DNA from: MWDV01 sp002070715
Lineage (GTDB): Bacteria > Verrucomicrobiota > Verrucomicrobiia > Limisphaerales > MWDV01
Length of the DNA: 64,000 nucleotides
NCBI GenBank assembly: GCA_035411585.1
Contig: DAONTI010000007.1
Coordinates: forward strand, 1 to 64,000
Reading direction: 5' to 3'
Each line of letters opens with the position of its first letter. Position 1 is the stretch's first letter. A model generated the notes under the pieces. It had not been told where the DNA came from, searched no databases, and saw only the letters and a program-made list of their open reading frames with translations. Shown piece by piece: positions 15,101 to 20,628 of the stretch. The translations under genes and the position numbers were made by a program.

Positions 15101-16100
15101 TGTGCGACTGGTTGTCGCGCGTGTTCAACAGCCCGGCCGAACCGGTCCAGGGCGCGCCGTGAAATGCGTTTCCGAAGGGGTCATTGGTCGGATTGAACAC
15201 GTTCGGCAGCGTGCCGGCCAGGGGCGAATTACCCGCCGCCGTTTCACAGCCGATCAACAGATGCGGCGCCAGGTTCGTCTGCTCGAAATCCTCGACGAAC
15301 CAACCCGCCACGCCAAGCGCCCAATCATCCGTGCCCCAGTGGGCCGGATCGAAGCCGGTCAGGCGGAAGGGCGGCGGGTTGGTGGTGAAGGCAAGATGGT
15401 CAATCACCCAGCCGGCGGCGTCCCCCGTGTTGGCCAGGCGGATTTGCGCAATGGCATCCGGGCCCGTGGCGTCAATCCGCACGTAGCCTTGCCGCTGGCC
15501 ATCCGTCGCGAGGCCGCTCAAGGCGGCCAGCCCGCCGAGCTCCGCGCCGTTGATGAACAACCGCAAATCGTGGTTCAGCCGCTGGAGGCTGAAGCCCACT
15601 GATTTCGCCGGCGTAGGAAATTCCAGAATCATCGTTCCCCAGTGCTGGCTCTCGCCATCCGGGTGGGACTGATTGTCGCGGGTGTTGATCAAACACCCGG
15701 CCCCGTCCCAGACGCCCGCTTGGAAGGCCGCGCCGAAAGGGTCGTTCGTCGGGTTGAACGTGTTGGGCAGCGTGCTGGTCGGGGTGAGATTGCCTGCGGG
15801 CGATTCGCAGCCCACGCGCAGATTGGGATTGAGCGTCGTACTCTCGAAGTTTTCCACGGTGTAGTGGGCTAGTCCGATCGCGGCATCCGCCGCCCCCCAA
15901 CTCGCGGGCGGATAGCCGGTGACGATAAAGCCGGCCTGCACGCTGCCGGCCATGACGACGCCGCCCAGCCAGGCCGCGACCCATCTTGCCAGCATCCGTC
16001 GCCCGGGGCGCGGAAACTGGTTTGGGGGTGACGGGTGTTTGCGAGCTGGTGAGCGAACAGTGGTTTTCCCGAGGACATTTTCTGAGCGGGCGGGGATCAT
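159..16100 (-). CDS. Giant secreted multidomain adhesin-like protein
   Basis: About 5,313 residues, predicted extracellular. A hydrophobic signal peptide ending in SVQA lies at residues 36-56, so the ATG at 15995 is an equally good start. Domains in order: two copies of a roughly 185-residue beta-sandwich-like unit (57-425), a C-type lectin-like domain with EPNN and WND motifs (430-585), a putative Ig/He_PIG domain, six LamG-like concanavalin folds (about 672-2005), an unrecognised domain (2008-2178), an Ig domain, Big_5-like units, three CARDB repeats (2475-2835), four Calx-beta-like repeats (2838-3250), a fourth CARDB, a carboxypeptidase-regulatory-like unit, a Cys-rich unit (about 3970-4200), two cadherin-like units (4842-5033) and a C-terminal module ending FYRLRCD. 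The lectin and LamG folds suggest carbohydrate or cell-surface binding; the substrate is unknown. No enzyme motif was seen. The gene is transcribed alone and is intact across almost 16 kb. Confidence 0.93.
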   Translation of the reverse strand: MIPARSENVLGKTTVRSPARKHPSPPNQFPRPGRRMLARWVAAWLGGVVMAGSVQAGFIVTGYPPASWGAADAAIGLAHYTVENFESTTLNPNLRVGCESPAGNLTPTSTLPNTFNPTNDPFGAAFQAGVWDGAGCLINTRDNQSHPDGESQHWGTMILEFPTPAKSVGFSLQRLNHDLRLFINGAELGGLAALSGLATDGQRQGYVRIDATGPDAIAQIRLANTGDAAGWVIDHLAFTTNPPPFRLTGFDPAHWGTDDWALGVAGWFVEDFEQTNLAPHLLIGCETAAGNSPLAGTLPNVFNPTNDPFGNAFHGAPWTGSAGLLNTRDNQSHSYAETAAWGALVLQFTVPMRAVGFSVQQMESDTRLIINGGDYGSLTRLAGLAAGSGRQGYVRIEATGTNTITALKLDNAPGDGFVLDHLTYAPGLPLPLTQWEAAQGGNDHWYAAVLVGPNGINFNQASNAAVSLQGHLATLHSEAENTFVLGLINDPAFWFVDGANNGEGPWIGGWQPVGSPEPAGGWRWVTDEPWTYTRWAPGEPNNSGGGEDRICFFGPGSLMGTVWNDYPQLALVRGYLVEWETYPAAPVFTGVTSLAVPLGEPLAHSITFSGQPTGLTASGLPDGITFDPARARLSGTATNTGTFPIQVTAANPLGVTTQTIILTVQPRPRPAPPGLLAWWTGDNTAEDCVGFFHGQLRNGATFAPGKVGPAFSLDGVDDFVEMPNVVTSNGAFSFAFWMKAASFTHARYMGALCQENDSQVRSEYRGWFYYTGADAGFHSLGLQGFWTDNSVLEGRTVQALQPGVWYHVVSTYDGAKLRQYLNGALCNEVSYSGKAIGNPWSLRLGKLTAFPSSGHVTTYFHGLLDEIMFFNRALATNEIAEIFAADSGGIERPGLLPPASLAAWWPGDGHARDVIGWNHGWLVGGTQFTNGLVNEAFVFDSDEDRVLIPHNETLNVSSNGFTVEFWMKADKNQPQDAAALIDKSHGFTDFTGWAFHVWRADGRLSFGIGDGSTFPPLYSASDVLDDAWHHVAGVWDRTNWLIYVDGALEGALTRPTVANNTRPLLFGCAWGDGTPQRFYRGLLDEVALYPRALSAAEIASVAAAGARGRQKPACVAPPDDLVLWLPGEGDAKDSASGLNGALSAGVSFTEGRVGRAFRFVDSPDSYVTLPNSPLWLPANNQLSIAAWVKPDFTVTGDKTDTILSKRDGCGTFSYHFGVMKGHRGITGPIYFGLSSPSGQTPDSTGVVPDDGQFHHVAVTFNGNAASNNIRFYIDGQPAGVAHGPQIIPVTTAPPVIGKHAECGYYSSADMDEITFFQRALSAQEIAALYTAGSAGLCQSGAPAAPPTGQVAWWRAEDDARDVFGDHHGTLQNGAGFSDGVAGAGFAFDGVDEGVIVPHAEALNVSANGFTVEFWMRGDKNQADSQYCVIEKSHGWADSTGWAVQGDTSSGRLGFLLGAGGGGSVNFVGAGSVVNVLDGQFHHIAGTWDGAAIRFYVDGQLQETTAFTTPVNNTRPLNLGFTWGGGTTQRFFKGTVDEVSVYQRALSVGEIRAIVAAGGAGKQPPECAPPPAGLVGWWPGDDHARDLAPGGMHGALQGNATYAPGRVGQAFQFQGGTDSVLVAAPIVRLTNQFTLAAWVNPATHAHEPGSAPGRAIISRVGGAGGNNGYQLFLNNGRLIGQFNTPTTAWGSYSITSPVALPTNAWSHVAWTYDQSAMRLYINGLLVATKEIGLQTLANTTSNLRISRDDNGNAPFHGLIDEVVICTRALTDHELGALYAAGSLGLCRPQCAPPPEGLIHWFRGDNQTTDAITGLGGVLEGGAAFAAGRVGQAFRFDGVNDLVSYTDFPNLGTNSFSVAFWYRAETTSAAAGMMKLINKGMTRYGTPANAGFHVRLESSKLAFSLGDASGRVSITSSEPTVGVWHHVVGTLDRSNRLARLYVDGALAAQTNYTTLGSIDTDIRFAIGALDRRPGSSALAEFFQGLIDEVLFFDRPLGADEAAWLHAAGDAGLCPTFSFDMTAAFSITRGNPNGTWSYGWTPTDFSTFHLDTYAAQQALGPAWWRAADVAPQVWKNTSSGTAYGVPSGWLSLHPGGGGIPSLIRWTAPAAGIARAVGQFLPGDSGAMQVAVRLHGQPWWNATDAGSFDLSAPVAAGDTIDFAVYGGYMFGNTPVEANITLALTDAFPPVILTHPTNQVVTATRDVTLAVSAFGSEPLHYQWFFTNAPLAGATEATLALPWVTTNQAGAYFAVVSNFLGSVTSQVAVLTVLPDTEGPAVLAFTPTGPLNTNVSRLTVRFSERINTNTFTRADVAVLAPGGALDPAGFTLQPLAPFDHTAFEILLPPQSAEGLYTVQIGPDIADLAGNPMAAAFTAQFTLDKTGPAVTGVIPSGVVSNTITAFEVSLDSPYAPASVSAGDVTVSGPDAPGVQGVNTLDATRFRVTLTGPLPQGEFTITIGPDITDLAGNPMAAPFNTQLTVFLPDLTASGIIAPATAPVGQPFNLTWTVTNQGPGNVTAAWKSRVQLATNSAGAGAVTLGTFTATNLLGATAALSQTGLVILPATAAGERWLVVTVDADNAILENNETNNIVISSTPITLLAPDLALAGLSVPASAQFGRPVNVQWAVTNVGTAPAAAVWSDRLYLSSASNSLAGATLLDTVTPQVSPLPPGDGYTRANQVTLPLTAESVPGTFWLVAVTDFQDVQPEASEANNLRSALISLALPPLPDLEVTEIVAPGFVLPGHPFELSWGITNSGPAAAAGPWSETIIVTNADTGLQALARFAFGDDLPPGGFLARTQVVTIPLDGPAGGVHLGVLVDSRREVIEATEGNNLTWATNRTGVPLSLSLQLAADEVLEGAPEPVAATLTRNGSRAGALTTVLSNSAPTELFAPGEVTIPAGEAAVHFNVSALPDGMVDGPQTVRLTATASNYAPALVQIVVLDANLPQLHLVLATNVVREGRTLRACVVCEPVARDAVVVSLESSAPDQLLPPATVVVPAGEAVAEFDILALDDTLIEPETAYNVHASAPWFIGAETTVLVQDDDVPLVTLTLAEPVISENAGPQATLATLTRDPVTPRSVVVELTSSDPATARVPARVTLPANTASTTFAVAAVDDTVLNGTRTVTLGGHVLATEPAVPVASLPPVTLTVTDDEGPALRVVVAQKLLQEGLNPATTVTVSRNTPATNALPVQLFSSNPGEATVPASAVIPLGQASVSVPLATVADGVTDGSQQVVITASAPGYADGQDTVTVTDTDRPDLFIASLTLPESGETESYVNVSYRVANQGFAASTAGFLTRVFVSTDAVLGSDTLAGQYRFTGTLPPGQFFEQTLPVRLPQAAGDYWIIVQTDTENTVAEVAEDNNVAISAQPIHAHPAYRVSVECGLTTAPAGTPVPLYGRATNQLGNGVASKPVTLHILHNGSRRLITALTDAAGNYATTWIPLPGEAGFYEVGADHPGAGTTPMQDSFTLLGMRASVTTIRHQLSGLGSVSGTFELQNLSGLPLHSLTISAPTTPNVSATVTGPSELAGDASAVVHYEVTSLEDASALVQFGIRFTTDEGARLEVPVELLIEARHPRLVVQPTAVRLGLVRGEQRFVELEVVNAGALASSPVLLSLPAVPWIQAASASQLPPLAPGETNRFILQLLPSADVAIGEYNGNLGLAIEGQFVVVPFHFKVVSDARGDLTITTVDERTYYGEARANLADTTVTLRDPFNGAEVARGITDANGRVTFTNLLEGTYNFEATAPKHDTTTGIVTVQPGMLGEETIFLRTQLVTYRWVVEEIEIEDRTRITLETTFETFVPTPVVTVSPNVIDLSTIEGDEAQVNLTIENHGLVAANDVRLFFGSHPEWTLTPLISDLGVLPARSQLTVPLLIRRTVGPDGAPSVQAGTADVCTIPARLDWRLICGPMGIMYHVPIFVAGASVDCGGGTGTGAYTPPMWGDPTTSGGGGGSSDGGRGGVVTFWPTPPTHAPTNNCACDEASFAESCFSGSAGFKVDMFKELLKGLNVPLAAYGLKIDSISWSLTGSGQLCTCCENGVQGLKAKWGMGAGIEGTVILGFSPDFGITYEMPGVGEVEAEAKFIAGVVFSLSGSLQATGETDCFFENPQYCYTGSLRLGVSPQISGSVTLTLKTPDGAEYGGGGEAIAAVQTGFSVNIQWCNGDPQAQIYGEMEDIVFTAGISGEIKKGDTDAFIATGYTYTKTLVPGGRIPAASPGEASAASLFAEVSAAGDSAIPGTSADDWLADPLAPWLATSAPASIDSPTVAPSAPWPMPEFTLAAVRPTARRRVEYAALPPRPTAPAEVPAATGDGWVRAASDDGVCAQVRLRIEQEAVFTRKAVGATLEIFNHSDTLALEDLSVAISIYDEQGRLANDKFTILPPELSSIVLVSTNAPLTTDDYPLLRELWWMPPVTTGKARWVILPKDEATTGSEPVVYHVGGMMSYTAGGVPSVARLLPGPVRVFPNARLRLRYFHDRDVFSDDPFTDVIEPSVPFSLAVLVENVGRGVARNFRITSAQPKIVDNEKGLLIDFQIIASEVAGQNTTPSLTMDFGDVGPASTVLGRWLLTSTLQGLFVDYQATFEHEDSLGGRATSLIEEVTIHEMIRLVHAGGPFADGRPDFLVNDIPDPDDRPDTLWLSDGTTQPVTAVEQATVDAPPGAGHLQVQLTAPLPAGWVYLRVPEPGNGQFILRRIVRADGQEIALGTNAWTTDRTFIGLGRRPLRENILHLLDYNSPAQYTLHYEPLPAPDTTPPESLVAPLPAASREAFSVQWSGTDDSGEVAGYDVFVSVNGSPFVPWLQRTKLTTAVFQGEFGAQYAFYSLAVDAAGNRETPPLAPEAVTTVSLVNHPPVITPPSDQVIDEGTEFDLAPVVTDADLPADRLTFSLLSAPPGLTINPVTGQMRWVTGEAHGPSTNSITWAVRDDGLPSKGATNTFTLVVREVNTPPVLAPLTNATVLEGRWLILTNTATDADLPPQRLTWSLIGAPPGATIDPVSGVFRWRPSETQGGVTNAITVVVRDDGPGQLTATQTFLVTVVDVLSDFAVTVGTTNLLAGESSFVPLGLVAGVPLTNVTFTLAVDEASLTNLVLQPSVAGLSSSSLERVASNLFRLVFTTQPNAGLQGTQTLARLTFATRAENNSAIVGLRTAQVTGIGADGTVYDNGAGGWGRVFVIGEQPILADLERSASSVTLTLYGWPGQTYRVDSAGALTGALWREERTVTLNTTSRRLEALSATEGVRFYRAVQVPGAGALTIYAAAGEQIIEWPVTRPNCVLEEASTLGAGGTWVPATGVTVEVINGVARARLTASPGPKFYRLRCD

Positions 16101-16636
16101 AAAGTTGGTGGGTTAAAGGAATCCGACGGCAAGACAACAACCGAGGATATCCGGAGTCTGGTTCATGGCCGCCAAGGATTCGAGATTGCCGTTTCTGTGT
16201 ATTACACCGTAACCGCTGATAATCCTGCCTGCATAAGAACACGAAAAGTCAGCCCAGTCAAGGGTACATTTTTCGTCATGGACGCCGGGCGGGTTGCCTC
16301 AAAATCAACACTCCTTGATCCACCCTTCGGGATTAAATCGCCCTGACTCACCGCGACTGCCCGGCGGATCCCGCCCTGGCGCCGCGAATCACAATCCCGG
16401 AGGGAGTGCTGCGGCAGTGGCGCCGTTGACGCGGTGACCGCCGTCGCTGCTGCGGAATTGGCCGCGTCGCGCGGATGGCCCGCCCCGCCGAAATTGGCCC
16501 GATTTGGCGGCTCTTGTTGGCCAACCCATCCGGCTGCGTTTCGTGATGCAAGATGCGGATGTGTATTCGCTCCGCTTCCGGCCTTGATGCAAAAACCATT
16601 TCCTCCCGCCCACCCGGTTGTGACTAAACTACCGCG
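16101..16636. other. Divergent intergenic region, no gene seen
   Basis: This stretch separates the giant minus-strand gene from the plus-strand GH99-like gene, so it should hold both promoters. Short open frames occur on both strands, but they have no recognisable domains and overlap one another. I see no tRNA, repeat array or convincing terminator. Confidence 0.5.
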
Positions 16637-19405
16637 ATGCGACGTTTCAGAATTCATTGGCTGACAATAATCGCGCTGACGCTGTTTGCCGTCGTCCCGC
16701 TGCGCGCGAAAACCGTGGTCGAATGGAATTTTAATCGGCCCGACGACTTGCAAGGGTGGCGGCCCAACAGCGATTTGACCGATGTCGTCATCACGGGCAG
16801 CGGGCTGCATTGTCGCGCCATCGGGACGGACCCGATTTTGGAATTGCAGCCGCTGCTCGATTTTCCGGCGTCAGCGTTTCAGGCGGTGGAGATCCGGTTG
16901 CAAGCCGATCAGGACGGCACGGCGGAATTGTTCTGGGCCAACACTGCCACCGGCCGCTACGGCGGATTCACGCAGGAAAAAGCGCTGCGTTTCAATGTCC
17001 GCGGCGACGGCGATTGGCACACGTATCGGGTGTTGCCGTGCTGGCAGGCCGATGGACGCATCGTGCGGTTGCGCTTTGATGTGTATGACGGCGCGCGCTT
17101 CGAACTGGCCACTCTACGCGTGCTTGATCTGTCGTCCACCACGAAAATCGCGGCGGCCGATTTCGATTTCAGCGCCAAGCAAGCGAACTGGCAATGGGTC
17201 GAGTTGGTGGATCACGCCGCAGCGTCAACGTGGACGGGCGGCGAGTTAAAAACCACGTCCAGCGGCCTGCTGCTGGGCCCGCCGGTGCAAATTGATACCA
17301 CCAATCAAACCTACGCATCGGTGCGAATGGCGGTGGATCGCGGTGAACGCGCGACGCTGTTCTTTGCCAGCGATTATCGGCCGGGGTTGCAAAGTTTCAC
17401 CTTCCCGATCAAGCCGGACGGGCGCGAACACACTTACAACCTCGATCTGCTTGCGGCGTCCCACTGGCGTGGACGCGTCAGCGCAATCGGCTTGCGTCCC
17501 AGCGACGAGCCGAACGCCACCGCGCGGTTGCGCTGGCTGAAAGTCAGTGATGCGCCGCAGGGGCCGGCGCAATTGGAGTTGCAATATTTTGCGCTGGATG
17601 AGGCGTTGCCGCGCGTCGGTCGTCCGACCACTTTGCGCGCCGTGGTGGCTAACACCGGCGGCGAACCGGCCAGGGAAATTCGCGCCGACCTCCAGCTTCC
17701 CGACGGGTTGCAGTTGCTTGAACCGCAGCCGCAATCGCATGGCAAGCCGGTGTCGCCCGGCGATGAAATGACGTTGACCTGGCGCGTCGAGGCCAGCCGC
17801 CCGCTCAGCAATTTTTGTCAGCTTACCTTGACCGCCAGTGGCGCTGACGCAACGAGCGGACGCGCCACGATCAATTTCACTCCACAACCGTCAGTGGCAA
17901 AGGCCAGTTACGTTCCCGAACCGCATCCGGTGCGCGGGCCGATTGAGGTCGGCGCGTATTATTTTCCCGGTTGGAACACCGCGAGCCGGTGGCAACCCAT
18001 CCAGCGTTTCCCGGAGCGCCGGCCGGTGCTGGGCTGGTATCGCGAGGGCGATCCCGAAGTGGCTGATTGGCACATCAAATGGGCGGTCGAACACGGCATC
18101 ACGTTTTTCGCCTACGATTGGTATTGGTCGCAAGGCACGCGCTTTCTCGAACACGCCTTGCACGACGGGTATTTCCAGGCGCGCTACCGTCACCTGCTGA
18201 AATTTTGTCTGCTCTGGGCCAACCACAATCCGCCGCAGACTTCTTCGCTGGAGGATTGCCTCGCCGTCACCCGTTACTGGATCGAAAATTATTTCCGCCG
18301 GCCGGAACATCTGACCTTCGACGGCAAACCGGTGGTCATCATTTTCAGCACGGATCGGTTGACCGCGGATCTGGGCAGCGCCGGCGTCAAACGCGCGTTC
18401 GACGCGATGCGCGCGGAATGTCAGCGCGCCGGGTTGCCGGGGCTTTATTTGATCGCCTGCGTGGGCGACGTGGGCGGCGCGCGCCGCGCGGCGTTGGAAG
18501 GTTACGATGCAGTCACGGCTTACAACTGGCCGCACCTCGGCATGACCGGCGAGGGAATGTTCGCTCCGTATGCGACTCTCGTTCCGGCGTATCGCCGTCA
18601 ATGGGAGCATTTACTGGCCGAAAGTCCCATCCCGCTGACTCCGCTGCCAATCAGCGGCGGCTGGGACAGTCGTCCGTGGCACGGCGAGAACAATCTCGTG
18701 CGCTTCGGTCGGACGCCGCAACTCTTTGAACAACATCTGCGTGACGCCAAAGCCGTCATTGCCCTGGAAAAACCGAATCCGCGACTCGCGCCCGCCGTGC
18801 TGGTCGAGGCTTGGAACGAGTGGGGCGAAGGTTCATACATCGAGCCGCAGGCGGAATTCGGGTTCGGCTATCTGGACGCCATCCGCCGCGTTTTCACTGA
18901 CGCGCCCGAACCGCACACGGACTTGACGCCCGCCGACGTGGGATTAGGTCCGTATGACGTGCCGCCGCTCGAAGCGCCCCAAACGGCGTGGGAATTCACG
19001 CAAGACTTTCAAGGCTGGAATAACACCATGCATTTGGCCGAAGTGAAAATTGCCGACGGTTGCCTGCGCGCCCGAACGATCGGAAATGATCCCGCCTTTT
19101 TCGGTCCGGCCATTCAGGTGAAAGCCAGCGAATTCAATCGCGTGGTGGTCCGGATGAAACTGAGCCGTCGTGACGGGACCACCTTCAAGGACAGCGCGCA
19201 AATTTTTTGGAGCACGACGCGCCAGGCGGAGACGGAGAGCAGCAGCGAATTCTTCCCCGTGCGCGGCGACGGGCAATGGCATGAGTATCAGATTCCCGTC
19301 AGCGCGAACCGTCGTTGGCGCGGCGTCATCACCCGTTTGCGCCTCGATCCCGGCAGCCAGCCGGACGTGCAGGTGGAACTGGCCTTCATCCGGTTGAAGA
19401 AATGA
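16637..19405 (+). CDS. Secreted GH99/WbsX-like glycosidase-family protein
   Basis: 922 residues with an N-terminal signal peptide (MRRFRIHWLTI..., cleavage after about residue 24). The first 300 residues form two jelly-roll-like repeats resembling carbohydrate-binding modules, followed by a CARDB-like unit (about 310-415). The catalytic-type core (about 430-760) matches the GH99-like/WbsX family: GAYYFPGW opening, FAYDWYW, and the closing AWNEWGEGSYIEP. A third jelly-roll-like unit fills the C-terminus. Family members include endo-alpha-mannanase relatives and proteins labelled glycosyltransferase WbsX, so hydrolysis of a mannose-containing or other polysaccharide is plausible but unproven. 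Its stop codon overlaps the start of a truncated Tat-signal gene in an ATGA arrangement, so it was once the first gene of an operon. Confidence 0.85.
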   Translation: MRRFRIHWLTIIALTLFAVVPLRAKTVVEWNFNRPDDLQGWRPNSDLTDVVITGSGLHCRAIGTDPILELQPLLDFPASAFQAVEIRLQADQDGTAELFWANTATGRYGGFTQEKALRFNVRGDGDWHTYRVLPCWQADGRIVRLRFDVYDGARFELATLRVLDLSSTTKIAAADFDFSAKQANWQWVELVDHAAASTWTGGELKTTSSGLLLGPPVQIDTTNQTYASVRMAVDRGERATLFFASDYRPGLQSFTFPIKPDGREHTYNLDLLAASHWRGRVSAIGLRPSDEPNATARLRWLKVSDAPQGPAQLELQYFALDEALPRVGRPTTLRAVVANTGGEPAREIRADLQLPDGLQLLEPQPQSHGKPVSPGDEMTLTWRVEASRPLSNFCQLTLTASGADATSGRATINFTPQPSVAKASYVPEPHPVRGPIEVGAYYFPGWNTASRWQPIQRFPERRPVLGWYREGDPEVADWHIKWAVEHGITFFAYDWYWSQGTRFLEHALHDGYFQARYRHLLKFCLLWANHNPPQTSSLEDCLAVTRYWIENYFRRPEHLTFDGKPVVIIFSTDRLTADLGSAGVKRAFDAMRAECQRAGLPGLYLIACVGDVGGARRAALEGYDAVTAYNWPHLGMTGEGMFAPYATLVPAYRRQWEHLLAESPIPLTPLPISGGWDSRPWHGENNLVRFGRTPQLFEQHLRDAKAVIALEKPNPRLAPAVLVEAWNEWGEGSYIEPQAEFGFGYLDAIRRVFTDAPEPHTDLTPADVGLGPYDVPPLEAPQTAWEFTQDFQGWNNTMHLAEVKIADGCLRARTIGNDPAFFGPAIQVKASEFNRVVVRMKLSRRDGTTFKDSAQIFWSTTRQAETESSSEFFPVRGDGQWHEYQIPVSANRRWRGVITRLRLDPGSQPDVQVELAFIRLKK

Positions 19406-19500
19406 ACTCCGCCATGCATCTGGCCCGCCGTGATTTTCTCCAAGCCAGCCCGCAGCCAGTGATGGTCCCGACTTGCAGGTCGCCCGGACGCAGTGGGTGA
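19402..19500 (+). pseudogene. Truncated start of a Tat-exported protein
   Basis: The ATG overlaps the stop of the upstream GH99-like gene (ATGA, 4 bp), as in translationally coupled genes. The first 16 codons read MNSAMHLARRDFLQAS, the beginning of a twin-arginine signal (RRDFLQ) typical of exported oxidoreductases or DUF1501-type proteins. After that the frame loses the expected hydrophobic region and stops after 32 codons. I read it as the stub of a gene whose body was deleted, next to the restriction-modification island. The original function cannot be told from so little sequence. Confidence 0.55.
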
Positions 19501-19586
19501 AATGCCGGCCCGCGCCTTTCATGGGGCGTCCCGAATTGCCATCGAAACCCCGGCGGCGGTCCCCTCCCCAAGGCAGTTCATGGGCG

Positions 19587-19867
19587 ACCCGGCCCAAAAA
19601 CCAGTTGGATATTGAAATGATGTGATGCCATTCCTGGGCGGCAAAATGGACGCCGCCCTTTGCCGGCTTGTCTTCGTGCTTGCCGCAGGTTAAAAGGGCA
19701 CCGATGAAAGCCATCGCACCGCTGCTGGCCGACGGCATAGACGTGCCGCTGGTCTTCCTGTTTGGCGTGGCGGTGCTGGTGCCGCTGATGGCGTTTCAAG
19801 TGGGGGTGGAGGGCGCGATCCTCGCCCGGCTCTGGCGGCTTTCCTTTCGCGAACTGGCGCGCGGCGT
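19587..19867 (+). repeat. Left copy of the 281-bp direct repeat
   Basis: This segment is repeated at 21586-21866 with a constant offset of 1,999 bp and about six mismatches, so near 98% identity. It contains the leader and first 54 or so codons of the membrane-protein gene at 21703. Homology ends abruptly at both edges (after GCGCGGCGT on the right). The two copies bracket the restriction-modification genes. Confidence 0.95.
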
Positions 19868-19907
19868 GAAATTGGTCCGCTTCTGTGAAAAAGGCCAGGA
19901 GGTCTAA
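19704..19907 (+). pseudogene. Truncated duplicate of the 21703 membrane-protein gene
   Basis: 67 codons. The first 54 or so match the N-terminus of the intact protein at 21703 (MKAIAPLLADGIDVPLV...), including its first membrane segment, with a few substitutions. After RELARGV the sequence departs from the parent and stops after KLVRFCEKGQEV. It is the broken copy created by the direct duplication and probably makes no useful product. Confidence 0.85.
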
Positions 19908-20009
19908 TTCCTGTGCATCTAATACGCCGCTCACTGCCCAAAGTCATGCTCGCCAAATTTTCGACGAGAATTGTGCATAATCGTTTTGCACTAGCAACTC
20001 AATGATCGT

Positions 20010-20022
20010 AGCTTAACAAGCT
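20010..20022. promoter_or_regulatory. Small inverted repeat before the endonuclease gene
   Basis: AGCTT-AAC-AAGCT lies 15 bp upstream of the endonuclease ATG. Its position would suit an operator or a translation-controlling hairpin, since expression of restriction genes is usually restrained. No controller-protein gene was seen, so this is only a positional suggestion. Confidence 0.25.
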
Positions 20023-20037
20023 GACAATCGAACCAAT

Positions 20038-20628
20038 ATGGAAAACGAGCAGCTACCCAAATTCGTCGTCAAGAACTACGAGATTCACGAGTGGCGCCAC
20101 GCCCTCGCAATACTTCGGCATGATTTTGCCACGGAGTATAAAGAGATCATCGACGTGCTGACGCGATTCCGCCTGCGAAAAAGTTGGATTACCGTTGGTG
20201 GAGGGCGCAAATCCCAGGTGTCGGAATGGATTGATAGCGAGCTCCTCAAATATGGGTGGAAGCCCAAGAACTTTGATACAAAAATTACTGTGGACAAACA
20301 TAGTTATGAATCCCCTACACACGAAGTAGATTGTTTCAAGAATCGTGTTGCGCTGGAGATCGAGTGGAACAATAAGGACCCATTTTTTGACCGCGACTTG
20401 AATAATTTCAGGTTGCTTTTTGATCTCCGTGTAATTTCCGTAGGTGTCATCATTACCCGGTGCGATGAGTTGCAGGACATTTTTGTCGAGTTGGGCCGTG
20501 GATCGTCCTACGGAGCGTCAACTACGCACATGTCGAAGTTGCTCCCTCGTATCCAAGGTGGTGGCGGAGCCGGTTGTCCCATCTTGGTGTTTGGAATCAA
20601 GAAATCTCTTTATGACCAAAATCGTTAA
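20038..20628 (+). CDS. BglII-family type II restriction endonuclease
   Basis: 196 residues, cytoplasmic. The centre has the layout D98, E107, E109 within EVDCF...ALEIEWNNKD, which reproduces the spacing of the BglII active-site residues (D84, E93, Q95 in BglII, from memory). The following FFDRDLNNF stretch also fits that family. BglII and BstYI cut sites with a GATC core, so a GATC-containing target is a reasonable but untested guess. The gene overlaps the methyltransferase start by 17 bp, so the two are co-translated. Base composition is clearly more AT-rich than in neighbours, with codons such as AAA and TTT common, which suggests acquisition from elsewhere. All catalytic residues appear intact. 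Confidence 0.85.
   Translation: MENEQLPKFVVKNYEIHEWRHALAILRHDFATEYKEIIDVLTRFRLRKSWITVGGGRKSQVSEWIDSELLKYGWKPKNFDTKITVDKHSYESPTHEVDCFKNRVALEIEWNNKDPFFDRDLNNFRLLFDLRVISVGVIITRCDELQDIFVELGRGSSYGASTTHMSKLLPRIQGGGGAGCPILVFGIKKSLYDQNR

Noticed and set aside
16202..16810. Minus-strand frame in the gap before the GH99-like gene
   Set aside because: No domain, no signal peptide, and it overlaps the start of the GH99-like gene.
18944..19738. Minus-strand frame across the GH99-like 3' end and the left repeat
   Set aside because: It spans three unrelated pieces of DNA and has no domain; the plus-strand readings explain the region.
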